Assembly (NCBI GenBank): GCA_016748015.1
Contig: JAAOMT010000134.1
Location: 1,056,451 to 1,120,450, forward strand
Direction: 5' to 3'
From: Geosiphon pyriformis
Lineage: Eukaryota > Glomeromycota > Glomeromycetes > Archaeosporales > Geosiphonaceae
DNA: 64,000 nucleotides
Shown: positions 26,189 through 39,300 of the stretch, in pieces
How positions within the stretch are numbered: position 1 is the first letter of the stretch
Layout: each line of letters begins with the position of its first letter
Position numbers and translations under genes: made by a program
The notes under the pieces: model-generated
Database searches by the model: none
Seen by the model: only the letters and a program-made list of their open reading frames with translations
Told to the model about the DNA's origin: nothing

Positions 26189-26653
26189 TCATTCACTGAC
26201 TATGTGAGATAGGTGCCTATTAGAGAAAGCAGCAGCCCTGGCTAGAGCATCAGCATGTTCATTGCCAAAAACACCAGAGTGATTTTTAACTTTAATCCAA
26301 TTCACATCTAAATTCTTGTGATGAATAACATTAACAATATGGCAATGCTTAACCCAGCACCAATTCCTAAAATCCAGATAAGCCAACACAGACTCTGATT
26401 TGTATGCATCCAGAGCAGCCTGGCTGTCCGAAAACAAATCGACAAAACAGGAAGAAGGAATACACTCAAGAGCCAGCACAATGGCCTGTAACTCTGTTAT
26501 TGTAAAAGAAACCAAACTAGAAATTCCAACACCCAGGCCCAAATCAATGTCCTTAAAAAAAACAGCAGCACTAGCCATCATATCAGGAGTTTCCAGACCA
26601 CTCAGAGATCTATCCGTATACACAGAAAGACAAGCAGTATTAACATACAACAA
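26189..26653 (-). pseudogene. LINE-2 RNase H domain
   Basis: The segment of about 154 codons shows SVYTDRSLSG (first catalytic Asp), TELQAIVLALE (Glu), FSDSQAAL (Asp) and KVKNHSGVFGNEHADALA (final His/Asp block). All four catalytic positions of a type I RNase H are present. The Gly after YTD is Arg, a G-to-A type change. This is the best-preserved enzyme domain of the LINE. Confidence 0.85.
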
Positions 26654-26806
26654 ATTAATGCTAATGACATCAAAATCATAAGATCAAAGAACATTGGAAG
26701 AGACATCCAAAGGTAAAGAACAAACAGAAGGAGAAGTTACATCACTAAGAAAACAAACCAAAAGCTCAAACCAGACTGGAACAGGGCCATGAAAGTCCAG
26801 TTGCTT

Positions 26807-27298
26807 CTACCACTTGAAGGTCAGCCAACCAAAAATATTACCATGTTTGTCACATAGCTGGTCTACAAAAGCAACCCTATACCACTGAAGAAAGAAAACA
26901 TACTTAAAATAACCAGATTCTTTAAGAACAAAAGACATAGGAATACCACTCCAATAACAAAACGCACTTGTCAGAGAGCTGCCTAAGAACAAATTACATC
27001 TAGCAAAAATGTGGATCATACCAGCCAAAAAATTGTCAGAGAGGTTGACTCTAATACGAGCTGGAAGCTACAAAGGGTGGCGAAAACACCAGCTAAGAAT
27101 CTGAAGATTATGTGACCTATGAAAAAATAACCGACCTAAAATACCCAATGAATTCGTAAAAAAAACAATGGAAGCTGATTTGCTCTTAGCCTGAATCTGT
27201 TCAAAAGTTTTTAAATTATACAAAGAGAGATGATAAATTGCATTAGTAGAGAAATTACATAAGAGACCAAACTTGGACTTCAAGCTTCTACAAATCAT
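26807..27298 (-). pseudogene. LINE-2 RT thumb/connection region
   Basis: Two open stretches (27,298-27,068 and 27,028-26,807) in the RT frame align with 8,207-8,566 of LINE-1, for example LKSKFGLLCNFSTNAIYH with LKSKANLLCNFFNKTLYY. Interrupted by stops. Confidence 0.65.
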
Positions 27299-27304
27299 AG
27301 TATC

Positions 27305-28700
27305 CTATTTATTACAAACACTAATAAGAACAAAACTGAATTGGGTTCTGTAATTGACAATAGGAAAAAGAACTACCAACACCAAATCCACAAACTGCTT
27401 ATCTGAAATCACTTTCCTTAGAACAAGATTAACAAAAAACTGAACATCCGAGTGTGCTTTTGCTATGTTAGGTTTTGACAGTCCCTTAGAAGACAAAAAA
27501 ATGCCCAAATAACAATGAGGTTTCTTCTTTTTTGTGACAGAAATAGGCAAACCACTAACAGTCAAATGAGGGTTAAAAACCCAGCAGTTGATGAAGATGG
27601 CCACAGTCTTGTTATTGTTTATAGAAATATTATTAAACCTAAAAAATTCACTAGCAACATTGAAGATGTGTTGTGTAGCAGTCTGACTACTACCAACCCA
27701 AATTGTATCATTGATGAAAGCACCAACAACAAAAAATGATGTCAACTCTGTCTGAGATTTCACTCAGCCCAACTTGGAAACAAAATGAGAATTCAGTTTA
27801 TAACCACACACACTCTCTTGTTTTTTGACTTCACATAGAAGCAAATCATAGAATATATGCCAAAGAAGAAGCGAAAACACTTTCTCCTAGTCCAAACCAT
27901 CATGAACACAATACTCATCAGTTAAGCCAAAGTCTGTCATCACTCTGTTAACTCGATTATTGTAAATATTACCAAAAAATCTAATAAACCTGTCACACAT
28001 CTTGATTCTAACCAAACTCCTCCTGAGATGTTTCCAACTAACAGAGTTATAGGCCTTATGTATGTCTTGCAAAACCAGCTACAGTTCACGGTTTTTTTCC
28101 AATACATTCTCAATCACAGAACTGATGGCAAAAATAGGTGATTGTGTTATCGTACTCTTTAATACAGAAAAATTGTCCCCACGCAAAACATCATAAGTAC
28201 TGCAAGCTGAAGAAATCCTGTCTGAAAGAATTTTGGAAAGGATTTTGTAAGCTGTCTCAATCAACACAATAAGACAAGTATTCATAAGAACACCTTCCCA
28301 CTCATATGGCTTAGGAATCATTGAAACCCAAGCTTCCCTCCAAGGTCCAAGCACTGATTTATGAGTTAGACACAAATTTAAGAGCACAGAAAGCATAGCC
28401 AAGACCGAGCCATTATAGTGTTTCTACAATTCATTAGAAATGCCAAAAAGTCCAGCTGCTTTATCATTAGACAGATTAGAGACCACTGCAAACAATTCAT
28501 CAGAACCAATCAGATCCATTACACCAGAAAATGCACCATCAAAAACATAATTCAAAGGCTGATATTGGTAAGTCCAATTACCAGAGATATCAGACACCAC
28601 CCTGTGCTTCCTTGTCCAACCCTCCATAATCTTATCTACTTCAGACTTAACTAAATCAGGCTTCAAAACCAACTCATTATTTACAACCAAATAATCCAAT
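27305..28700 (-). pseudogene. LINE-2 reverse transcriptase domain
   Basis: In one minus-strand frame: SNDKAAGLFGISNELWKH, then AYKILSKILSDRI, then LVLQDIHKAYNSVSW (block with the first catalytic Asp) and the active-site block at about 27,710. FADDT, as expected for LINE RTs, reads FINDT there, so one catalytic Asp is Asn. Single stops separate the open pieces. Without correction the protein cannot be active. Confidence 0.85.
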
Positions 28701-28848
28701 ACCCCTTATGAAAAAAACACTCCAGCACACTCCTAATAGTATGATCTTTATCCAATTCAAAACTCTCCATTTTACTAGTAATAACCTGTTTGACGCAAGT
28801 TTTTTCAGCACACTTGAATTTTAATAACTTGGAAGAACAGTAAAACTT

Positions 28849-29990
28849 TCATGCTTTTGCCAATCCAGAACAAATAGCATCAAAAGTAGAACCTGAAAGA
28901 AAAAGAGACTTCACTTCAGCTGTACCACCAGAGTCCAACCTATCCCATATACCCAGCAGCAAAACAAAATCATCACTTGAAACCAAACGAAAAGCTTTCA
29001 CCAGTCTAAACACTAGCAATTCCAGTTTATGAAACTTAGAAGACACCTTGGTAAAAACACTGTTATAACTTTTGAACCATTTTCTCTTGAATGTCTCATC
29101 AGTTGAAGAACCCATGACCCCACAAACAATGTTCCACATTGCATCCAGATCCAAAGACCTCTTAGCCATCTTAAACATGCTTGAAAACATAGCAGCATGA
29201 GCAGCTATGACATTTCTAAACTCACACCACTTTCTCTTATCAGCACCTTTGATGTCATATTTCCAATAATCTTTGTTTGTCTGCTTGCACAGCAATAACA
29301 GCTAGACATCCAACAAACCACTTAGACCCACAGAAACAGAAACAGCTACATAATCAGTATCAAAATAGTCCACCACACCAGCCACATTGTAACCCACCAT
29401 CACATTGACCAAATTCAAAGAAATAAAAACATAATCAATCATCTTAGCAATCCCATAAAAATTGCACCATATAGGTATCTTGGCAAAAACACTCCCAGCC
29501 AAAGAGTTGACCAGACCCAAATCAAAACACTTCTTGAAACTGGCACATTTGTGAGAACCATTCTCATTAAAGTCATTACCAAGAATGACAAAAGAAGATT
29601 TGTTTACAGCCTTTGTGATAAAAGAGTTGATGTCACCAGCTTAAGAGAATCAAACCACTGAGGAAGCACCAGCATACAGCCCCAAAATTGACACAGAAAG
29701 TTTATTCTTAAAAAGCAACTTGACACAGAGGATCTGACCAGGCACCTCAGAAATCTTGTACACATAATAAGCTAAAAAAATGTCCATAATAATAGCTATG
29801 CCTAAACCCAGATAACCAGAATTCACTCCAGAAGTGAAAACACAGACACTATCAAATCTGTTCATGATCTACGAATAGACTTTATCTTTTAATTTAGTCT
29901 TGGTAACAATAGAAATCACATTGTTTATTTCCTTATACCAACAAACTATATCACTCTACTTCGCAGGATTATTCATTCTTCTGATGTTAT
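28849..29990 (-). pseudogene. LINE-2 ORF2 APE-type endonuclease
   Basis: It starts MYNIRRMNNPAK near 29,985. The ETK motif reads TKTK, so the catalytic Glu has become Lys. FVILGNDFNENG corresponds to the GDFN motif, and MIDYVFIS is the position of the terminal motif. It nicks target DNA for target-primed reverse transcription in active LINEs. A few stops and the Glu change suggest inactivity. Confidence 0.8.
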
Positions 29991-30017
29991 ACATAGCAAT
30001 TTTCTAAATTAAACCAG

Positions 30018-32036
30018 TCATTGAGATGGAGGAGAAGCTGATGAACTCAAACCAGAACACAAAGAGTTCAATTTTGTCAAAACTGAACCAATTAATACCT
30101 CCAAAGCCATCATTTTTGATTTCAAACCACCCATTTTAGTGGTAAGAACCTTTGAACTGCTCAAACTCAGATTAAGAGTGGCATTTTCAATTAATGGGGA
30201 AGAATATAGAGAAGGCGAAGGCACTACCATACTATCCATAGCCATATCCGAATTCAAAGCTGAGTTCATAGGAGAAGCAACAACAGGAGGGAAGATACAA
30301 GAAGAAGAAAAAATCGGCACCAATTCCACAAAGCTCAATTTTCTTAAAATTTCAAAGACTTGATCTGATAAAAGCTCCATGGAGCATTCCAAAGAAGCCA
30401 TGCAGTCAGTCAAATCAGAATTATCGAAAGAGTCAGAAGTTACCACCAAAGGTTTCACACTTAAAGTTGAACCAGCACCAAAAAGAACCAATGAAAACTC
30501 ATAAGAAGGTGAGCCACTAGCAATTTGTGCCCAAGTTTTTCTATCAAAAAATACCGGATAGGCAACTGGGGCTTGTTTTTTCTTAAAAATATTAGCCAAG
30601 CAAATCTGATCTTGAGAAGATACCACTCACTTATAACAAACCCTGGAATTCTTACTAATCAAACACACTTCAAAAATATGACCAAAATGTTTACATTTGG
30701 CACAATGAGCCAAAGAAAGACCAGCCCAATGCAAATTCACATTTTTATAAACAGAAACAGAACCAATAGCTGCCAATTTGGATGCTTTGTCAGCAAAACA
30801 CACAACTACACATCTATCACATACATAAAAACTAGGGTTACAGCCAATAAAACAAGTTTTCTCACCATAAAAATTCACCAAACCTGACAAATTATAAGCT
30901 GTTGTACCAACTGGAAGAGTATAAAGCAATGTCTGATGATGATCTCTGGCCATCCACAATTTCTTGTCATTTAATGCCAATACAACACGAACAGAATCTT
31001 TACCTACAAGAACTGACTACTTAGAAGCAACCAGGCTAGCTATATCTGATGACTTAAATTCCACTAAGGCTTTCTGCCAAAGCCCAATTAGTTGCATCCT
31101 AATTGAAATCATCTGACCAAACTTAGAAAATACTGACTTAATTACTGATCTGGAAAGATCTATTGGAATCTCTTTGACAATCATCTCCCAATCTGAACAG
31201 CTGTTTACCTTTTTCAGATCATTATTAACAATAATTTTCTCACAGATTGCCAATTCTTTTGCCTTTTTCATACTAAACTCAGATGTAAATGAAGCTCTGA
31301 TAATTCCTGGGAATTTTGAGGGAGTTGATGCTCCCCCAAAACCATTAATTCGATAAACAATTTTTTTAATGGCAACCAACTTATCACTATTTGTTTTACC
31401 AGGCATAGCAGACAACTTAACATCCAATGTGAACAATTTTACTGGCTCAAAGCTTCTTTTTTCCAGGACACATGACCCAGCAAATAGCAGCCAATTGGAT
31501 CCAACAAATTTAGGTGCCAAAAGCACCAACTCATCATCATCGTCATTTACATTCACAAAAAAAGATACTTTTGGCAGCTGTCCCAAGACATAAGTCCTCA
31601 TTTGCATTTTCCTAGGAGTTGCATCATCCATTATGTCATTTGTCTTAAAAGTGTTGGAGTCAATATAACTCATTTCTTCAGTGACTGTGTTTTTCAAATT
31701 CTCTACATCTGACACTTCACTTACACTGCTTTTCTCACTCTTCATCTTACTGCCCCAAGATTTGTCATGCCCAATATCTGTATCATGTAACATTTCAGCA
31801 GACAAAAGCCCAGCCGATAAGTTCACAACATTACCAGAAGCTCTAGGTTTGCTTGGTTTTTTAAAAGAAAGACTGTGAAAGTAAATACTATCAACTTGTG
31901 CCTTTTTTTTGGTATTTTTATTAATACAACGGGACCTCAACCCAGCCAACAATGAACCAGAAACACCAGCAGGCACACCCACTGGTTTCATCATGACAAA
32001 AGGAGGATTGTTAGAAGAAATGACTTGAATGAACAA
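30018..32036 (-). pseudogene. LINE-2 ORF1 (nucleic-acid-binding protein with zinc knuckle)
   Basis: One frame of about 673 codons (starting MFIQVISSNN) with two stops, at about 31,016 and 30,627. The middle contains an RRM-like stretch (IPIDLSRSVIKSVFSKFGQM). A CCHC knuckle CAKCKHFGHIFEVC lies near 30,700, and a Ser-rich C-terminus follows. The first stop replaces a Trp-like position (TGG to TAG). ORF1 proteins bind LINE RNA. Confidence 0.8.
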
Positions 32037-32730
32037 GGGGAAAAGGAATAAAGTACAGAGATTTCATCAAAAAATTTTTTTGCTCTTATAGTGGTCAGGG
32101 AATTGATAAAAGAGAGATACTGGTTATTAAGTTTAAAAGTATAATTACTTTTGGGGCTCTAAAACTAGTAATATTATTAAATTCAATAATATTAATATAG
32201 AAGAGAAGTATTTGATAAAGAAAACTAGTGTTAATTATGATAAAAAAAATGCTTTTAAAGAGAAAAATTCTAATTAAATACCAAAAAATTTACAAGTAAA
32301 AACCAAAAAAGCTTTGAATACACTATTAAAAAAAATCAACTTTTTAAATAATAACAATGATAATGTTTTATTAGATACTTCATTATCTCTTTTTTTTTCT
32401 GAAAAATTTGGTTAATATTTCTGTTAAAAAATTATTTATTTTGGATATTGGCTTGAATAATATTGTTAAGAAGTCTTCTTAAAATAAACTTATAATAGTT
32501 AAGAAATTATTTTTAAAAATTAATGGTTTTGAAAAAACATTTACTCCTTTAAAATTTGCTGAAATTATTTATGCATTATTTATATCTGAATCAAGTTTGG
32601 CACAAATAACAGAAAAGACAAAAGCTACAAATATTTTGGTAAACATTAATATTAAAAAATCTACTGGGTAATTAGATTGAATTGTAATAATAAAAAAATA
32701 CTAATTGGTATATTTATTAAGATTGTATAT

Positions 32731-33531
32731 TATTACTTATAGAAATTAAAAATTATAATAATAAGTAAAATAGCCAATTAAAAATAGGCATAATAAAAAG
32801 AAAAATCTTGTATAACATAAATTATGTATATATAATATAAGTATTAAAAGCAAAAAAAGTAGTTAATTCAAAATTTAATTCAATCTATATTTAATAGAAT
32901 TCAATAGAATTTAATACAACAATATTTTTTTTTTTAAAAAATAGTTTTTTATAACTTAAAGTGGAATCACATTAATATTAATAAAATTATCTATTATTAT
33001 CTAATTTATATTATTATTATTTGATTAAAGAAATATTAATCATTTCTTCACTATCAACACTTTATATTAATAAAATCTAATACTTAATTATACTGGACCA
33101 ATAGCTTTTGATTATGGCTATTAACAGAATATTAATTTTTTGTTTTTTTTTCTTATTTTCTTTTTTTATTTTATTTTTTTATTTTTTTTATTTTTTTTTG
33201 TTTTATTTTTTTATTGTTTACTAATTAATTAAAAAAATTAAGTACTGAGTATTTGATATTAAGAATAGTCTAATAAAAGATCTGAGAATAAAAGTAAAAA
33301 ACTTAAGAATAGCTTATAAGAAGAGCATAACTATCAAAATAAACTGGCCATTATGTTAAAAAAAAAATTCACAGAAAAAATTATTAATTAAATTTCTGTT
33401 TATTATACAAAAAACTCAACTAAAATCTTTAAACTTCAAAATCTTTAGAAATTATCAATATTTCCAGCTATTAAGCACCAAGTTATAGATTTTATTATTT
33501 GTTTTAACACTCCAAATAATTATTTATAACA
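32731..33531 (+). repeat. Solo LTR (dUTPase-element family, plus orientation) inside LINE-3 ORF1
   Basis: It begins TATTACTTATAGAAAT (LTR3 begins TGTTATTCATAGAAAT) and ends TTATAACA. The middle matches the reverse complement of LTR0/LTR2 (ATTATGGCTATTAACAG). It carries a T-rich tract at about 33,130-33,225. No primer binding site follows. The flanks are ATAT and ACAT, possibly a 4-bp duplication with one transition. Confidence 0.75.
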
Positions 33532-34711
33532 ACATACTATGCTATTTGAGTTTGGATTAATTAAGTCAATCAAAATACAGCTGGTAAAAATATAGCAGAA
33601 GACTATAATAGAATTTGGGAAATCTAATTATGCTGATTTGGTTACAACAAAATGGTCTATTTTAATTAAAAAAAATATTATATAAGTATTAAAACTAATA
33701 AAAACAAGAAATTATAAGATATAAAGAATAGTAATATGATACTGTTTTATATATTGTTAGTAAAAATAAATACACATAATATCTAAAATTTTATTGGATT
33801 AGTAAGTAAGAAAACATGTGTTATTAATTAATATCTAATTACATATGTCTGGGCCAAGTATGTAATTGTCTGCTTTAACTCTGCTAAGTTATTAAATACT
33901 ATTATAAAAACCATATTAGTGCTAAGAAACACCAATCTATACTGGTCTTATCTAAGTTCTGCTAAATATACAAAGTATAGAAATTTGGATTTTATATTAT
34001 TAGGCTGTATTATAAGTAATAAAAGTTTTTTTGATAATACATATTGTAAAATTTTGTCTAAAACAAATAAAAACAGACTGGTTATTATTTATTCTAAATA
34101 TTTAGCATTTGTTACTTATCTTGTTTCTTTTGGTGGTATTTTTTGGGCTAAAATTATTGGTAGATTCTCTTTTTTTCCTTTTTTTATGTAAAATAGTTCA
34201 GAAAGTTTTGGCTTTTTTTTAGTAGTAGAGTTTTTTTTACTTGTATTAAAGAAATTGAATAATAAATTTGTCACTCTTAAATACAGTTTTATTAGTTTTG
34301 TAGAGCAAATTAGTATGTTAACTAAAAAGTTGAATGCATTCAAACCAATAATTTTTCAGTTTAGTCCTGAATATTAGCTATTAATAACTTTTTTATCACA
34401 GAATTAAGAGACAAATACAATAATAAATAAGATATGGCCATTAATAATAGAACTATTATAAAAATAACACTTTTGGATTTTTTGGTAGTTTCTAAATTAG
34501 AAAACAGTATAAAAAGTTTTTTAAATATAGTTTTAGGCCTTTTGACCAAGATAATTAATATTGATCTAAGTTTGGGATCTTATTTATCTCAATAACTAAT
34601 CTTTTTAGAAGATTATAACATATAATATTAGAAAAATAAACAATTTTGCTAAACAAAAAATTATCATCTATTGGCACAAAAATAAAAACAATTCTATATC
34701 TATTATTATAA

Positions 34712-35679
34712 TGTTACAAGTAAACTTAGTAAAATATTATAATAATATTTGGTGCTCTAAATCTGAAGAAAAAAAACTTGAAAGTCTCTATTTTAAATAT
34801 TTATAATGAGTTGTTGATATTAGTCTTTAAAGGTTTTTTGTTAGTTTTATCCATAAAATTCTTTGGTTATAAAGCACAAAAAAATGTTTTGACTGTTTGA
34901 GACTTAAGTATATAAGCTATTTTTTTGAGCTAGTTAAGTACAATCATTAAGATTTGGTAGTGTTTTTTTACTTTTCTGATAAGCTAACAAGATAATATTA
35001 ATATTCAATTCTAAGAAAAGCTTTTTTTTTTACTAAGTTATTATAAAGTCTATTCTTAAACAGTCAATTTTACAATATTGCTGCTTTACAAAAATTAAAA
35101 ATTAAAAAAAAGAAAAAAAAAATTAAAAAAAATTAGTATTATTAATTACCATAATTAAAAGCAATTAGTTTAAGTTGTTATTGTTTGAGGTAATTTTATG
35201 TTAAAAACATCTGACTGGAAACAAAGATAAAAAAATAATTAATTCAGTTTAAATATAGAATTTGTGAATTATGTATAAGTGATTTTTAGTTTCAAATATT
35301 TTTTTTATTTAAAATAATATAGATATATAGATAAAGTAAATTTAAAAGATATGGGTAAGAGAATATTGGGTTTTTTTTATCTATTTTTGTCTGTTTGTTT
35401 GTTTTTCTCTGCTAAACTACTTGTTTTTATACATATTTCTTATTTTATAAAATTGTTTTTAATCATTTATTATTATTAGCTATTACTTATTATTTCTGTT
35501 ATTGTTTCATTTTTTTACATTATAACTAATTATTTTATGTTATGGCTAACTATTTTATATTATTATATATTATTTTGTGTTATTCTGAGTTATTACACAT
35601 TATTTTGTGTTATTTTATATTATCAAGTTATTATGTTTTTAATTGTATTTTTTTAATTGATTTTTCTACTTAGATAACA
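34712..35679 (-). repeat. Solo LTR (LTR0 subtype, minus orientation) inside LINE-3 endonuclease
   Basis: It begins TGTTACAAGTAAAC, like LTR0 (TGTTACAAGTAATT), and ends TAGATAACA. An array of TTATTTTGTGTTATT-like units at about 35,515-35,636 matches the array in LTR0. The LINE endonuclease frame resumes immediately after it. Confidence 0.7.
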
Positions 35680-36310
35680 ATGAAAAGAAAATTAAGGAGT
35701 TAGATTTGTCTTTAAATAATAAACAAATTTAATAAGATTTGGATATTTATCTTAAGTATCAATACCAATTACTTGAGTTTTGATATTGCTATAATAATTA
35801 ACAATAATATTATTAAACATATATTTAAAGTTTTAAAGATTGCTGATCAGTTTTTATTAGTATGATTGCTGTTTGGGGATTATTTTTTGGTCTTAATTTT
35901 GAGTTTATATGCTGATATTATTTTGAAAAAAAGACTAATTTAATCTTGTAATATTAATTTAATAATAGCTAATACTCTAAATAATAGTATATTTGTGGTT
36001 TTTAAAAGTAATTTTAATAAAAATAATTCTGGTTACAGTATAAGTTTAAAGAAGTTTTTGAATTTAGATTTGTCTAACTTTTTTATTGGTTTTTTATTAT
36101 ATAAACTTTCTATATAATTCAATTTTAAGAGTTTTAAAAAATGCATAGACTTTGTTTTGGTTAATAATAGTCTTTAAAGTTCAAGTTTTAATTAACAAAT
36201 TTATTGTCCAGATAAATTTTTTGATACTAATTACTTGGTTGTTTTAGTGAATATTGGCTTGAAAAGTCTTTTTAGTTCTTAGTTCAATTCAGTATATAAA
36301 CAAATTGTAA

Positions 36311-39300
36311 ATTTAATAATAATAATAAAAAATAATTAATAATTTTTTATATTAATATTTAATAAATATGACTTAATTATTATCTAATATACATAAATAA
36401 ATTAAAAATTTACAATTAAATATAATTTATATACTTGTTATACATAATTAACTATTTAAACTAGTTAAAATTATACTATATACTTATAATTATACTGATT
36501 TTATTACTTAAATTAGAAAAAAATATGCATTAATTACATAAATTAAAACCAATAATTATAGTTTTATTAATATTTAATAATTATATTATATTATCTAATA
36601 AATACTTTGCTAACTTATATAAATTATATATAGAATTAACAAATTATTATTAATCAAACTTTTTTATTATTATATTTTTATATGTAAATTTATATAACTA
36701 AATCTTTTTTTTGTGACTTATTACTAAATACTAAGCTATTAAAATAATAAATAACCTAACCAATTTGGCATTTTTGAGCATTAATAAAGTTTTAATATAT
36801 TATTTATTAAAAATTACATTTTTATATAAAACAATATATTTTATATTAATTAATATACCAAAAACTATAAACTATATTATTTATTATATAAATACTTTTA
36901 AATAACAATTAAAAGCTATTTATAAATAATTTTTATAATATAAATACATAAACTAGTAATAAATTTACTAATAAAATTTAAGTCTATGTTTGAATTTAAA
37001 TGTTATATTATAAATATACAACATTAATTAATATTAATAATTATATTATAAAGAATTATATTTTTGTTAAAATCTACTTTTTATTTAATATTCTTAATTA
37101 ATATATAAATTTAACAAATAAAATAGTAAATATTGTCTAATACAGTTATATTTTTAACTTAAAAAAATCTTTATTAATCAAAATTGAAAAAAAACAAAGA
37201 AAAAATAGTAATACAAACTAATTTATTAATAATTTTATTACCAATTATATCTAAATAGTTTTAATAATTTTATTAATTTAATTTTTTATATATTATATTT
37301 TAGTATATTATTAACCAATAATATAGTTTTTTAGTTTTTTTATAATTGCTTTTCAATAAAAATATCCAATAATAAGATTTAAATACATATTATTTTTTTA
37401 TAATTTTTAATAATTTATTTTATTTTTATTGGTTTTATTATTTTTTAATAAAATAATTTACAATTTATTTTTTAATTTAGTTTTATTTATTTTAGAATAA
37501 TAATATACTTGTTAATAATTATTATTTTTATGCTTATTTTATTTATAATAAATTTTTTAAAATTAATATATAAATTAAATAATTAATAAAAATAGTATTT
37601 TTAATTTAATATTATTTAATATATGAATAAAAATTTTAATTCTGTAAATTTACAGTTTTTTTTGGTAAAATTTAAGTTTTAATTACTATATACCACTGAA
37701 TATTTCCAGTTGTCTGTTTTAATTTATAATAAAATAATTTTAATTGTTATTTTTAAAGCATTAATAACTACTATAAATCTTTTATTAAAGTTTAAATAAG
37801 TTATTATTTTAAATATTTAAATAATTTTTGCTGTTTTTTAATTAATTTGTATTTGTATTTTTAATTAATAATTAATATAATAATATTATATTTAAAAAGT
37901 TTTTAAAAAATTTAATTATTATTATTATTTTTTTGAATTGGTTTAATTTTATTTTTTTTAATAATATGTTTAAAAACTTAAATCCTGTTTTTTAAAAAAA
38001 ATATTTGTTAATATTAAGTTTTAATTTAATTAGTTTTAATTGTTTAAAAACTTATTGTAAATAATATAAATATTTATTAAAGATATTAAAAAACACATTA
38101 ATATTATTCAAATATGTATTAACTAAATTTTATAGTATTTCTAAATATATAATATTTATAATTATTAAAAAATAACTGAAATATTAATTAAGTTAAATAT
38201 TATTATTTTGAATTTATGGTTTTTTTAATAATAAATTTTATCTTTATTTAATTTTTTGAATCTATAACTATTTGTTAGTATTTACTAATTAGATTTAGTA
38301 TAAATAATTTTTTTTTAAAATTAAAATTGAATAATTTTTTTTGTGTATAATATTATTAAGTTTTTAATAATTTACATAAAAGTAAATTTTTTTTTGTGCT
38401 AATACGACTAGTAATAAATATAAATTTATAAATAAATAAATTAGTTTATTGTTTAATATTTTTTGATTTTTTAAATAATTTTATAATTAGCAAATAAATT
38501 TTAATAAATTTTTTGCTTTTGTTATTTTAATATTGATTTAATGTTTTATTATATCTGTTTTTCTAAATTTATTTTTGTTAACAAAAATATTAACATAATT
38601 ACCAATTAAAGTTTTTAATTTTATTTGTTAAAATAAATTTAAATTTTTTAAATTGAGTTTTTTTATTTTTTTTATTTGTAATAAATAGTATTAATTCAAA
38701 TTTATAATAAAAAACTACAATAAAAACAAAGCTAAACAAAATTAAAAATAAGTTATTAAGTTAACTGTTTTTTTAATTTAATGTTTAAACATTTAATAAT
38801 ATTATTAATTAAAATTTTAATTGTATTTTTCAAGATATTATAAATAAATATTTAAATATTTTTACGATTTTTAGATAAAATATATAAATTTGTAATAATT
38901 AATAAGTTTAACTAAAAAACTATTATTTTCGTTTTAAATATTTGTGACTAATTTTTGATTTTTTTAATATATAATAACAAAATAATAAAATAAATATAAT
39001 TTAATTAATAGAAATAATTTTTTTTGTTTGCTGTTTTTTTTATTAATTAATATATTAATTTTATTAATAAATTCAAATTTTTGTATTTTTTTACAGTAAT
39101 TCTTAATCAAAATTAATTATGTTATTTTAACTAAGAATAAAAATATAATTTGTGTTTTTTATTTGTTTCTATTTTATAAATCTTTTTTAAATTATTTTAT
39201 AATATAATAATAATATTTTTTACATATTTGACATTTATAATTTTTTTATGTTAATTTTTTTTGTTTAACTAAATTTTAGTATAATTTGTATTAAAATAAT

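Larger units (their letters stand above)
25496..32045 (-). mobile_element. LINE-2: near full-length non-LTR retrotransposon
   Basis: On the minus strand there are two ORFs. ORF1 (32,036-30,018) carries a zinc knuckle. ORF2 has, in order, an APE-type endonuclease, reverse transcriptase, RNase H and a terminal Cys/His domain. The frame of ORF1 is kept throughout with two stops. ORF2 shifts frame once, between 28,849 and 28,700. An A-rich tail follows the 3' end (plus strand 25,470-25,495). It is much less decayed than LINE-1 and LINE-3, so it is a younger copy, but active-site residues are mutated. Confidence 0.88.
32060..36310 (+). mobile_element. LINE-3: decayed LINE split by two solo LTRs
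   Basis: Three blocks align consecutively with LINE-2. 32,190-32,730 covers the ORF1 N-terminal half (KLFLKINGFEKTFTPLKF with KIVYRINGFGGASTPSKF). 33,535-34,711 covers the rest of ORF1 and the start of the endonuclease (IYNIRKINNFAKQ with MYNIRRMNNPAK). 35,680-36,310 covers the endonuclease (LFGDYFLVLILSLYA with LFKNKLSVSILGLYA). The gaps are exactly the two solo LTRs. Homology stops near 36,310, before the RT. Confidence 0.75.

Noticed and set aside
30139-31878. Plus-strand open frames opposite LINE ORF1
   Set aside because: Antisense of the minus-strand ORF1, which has the zinc knuckle and aligns with the other LINEs.
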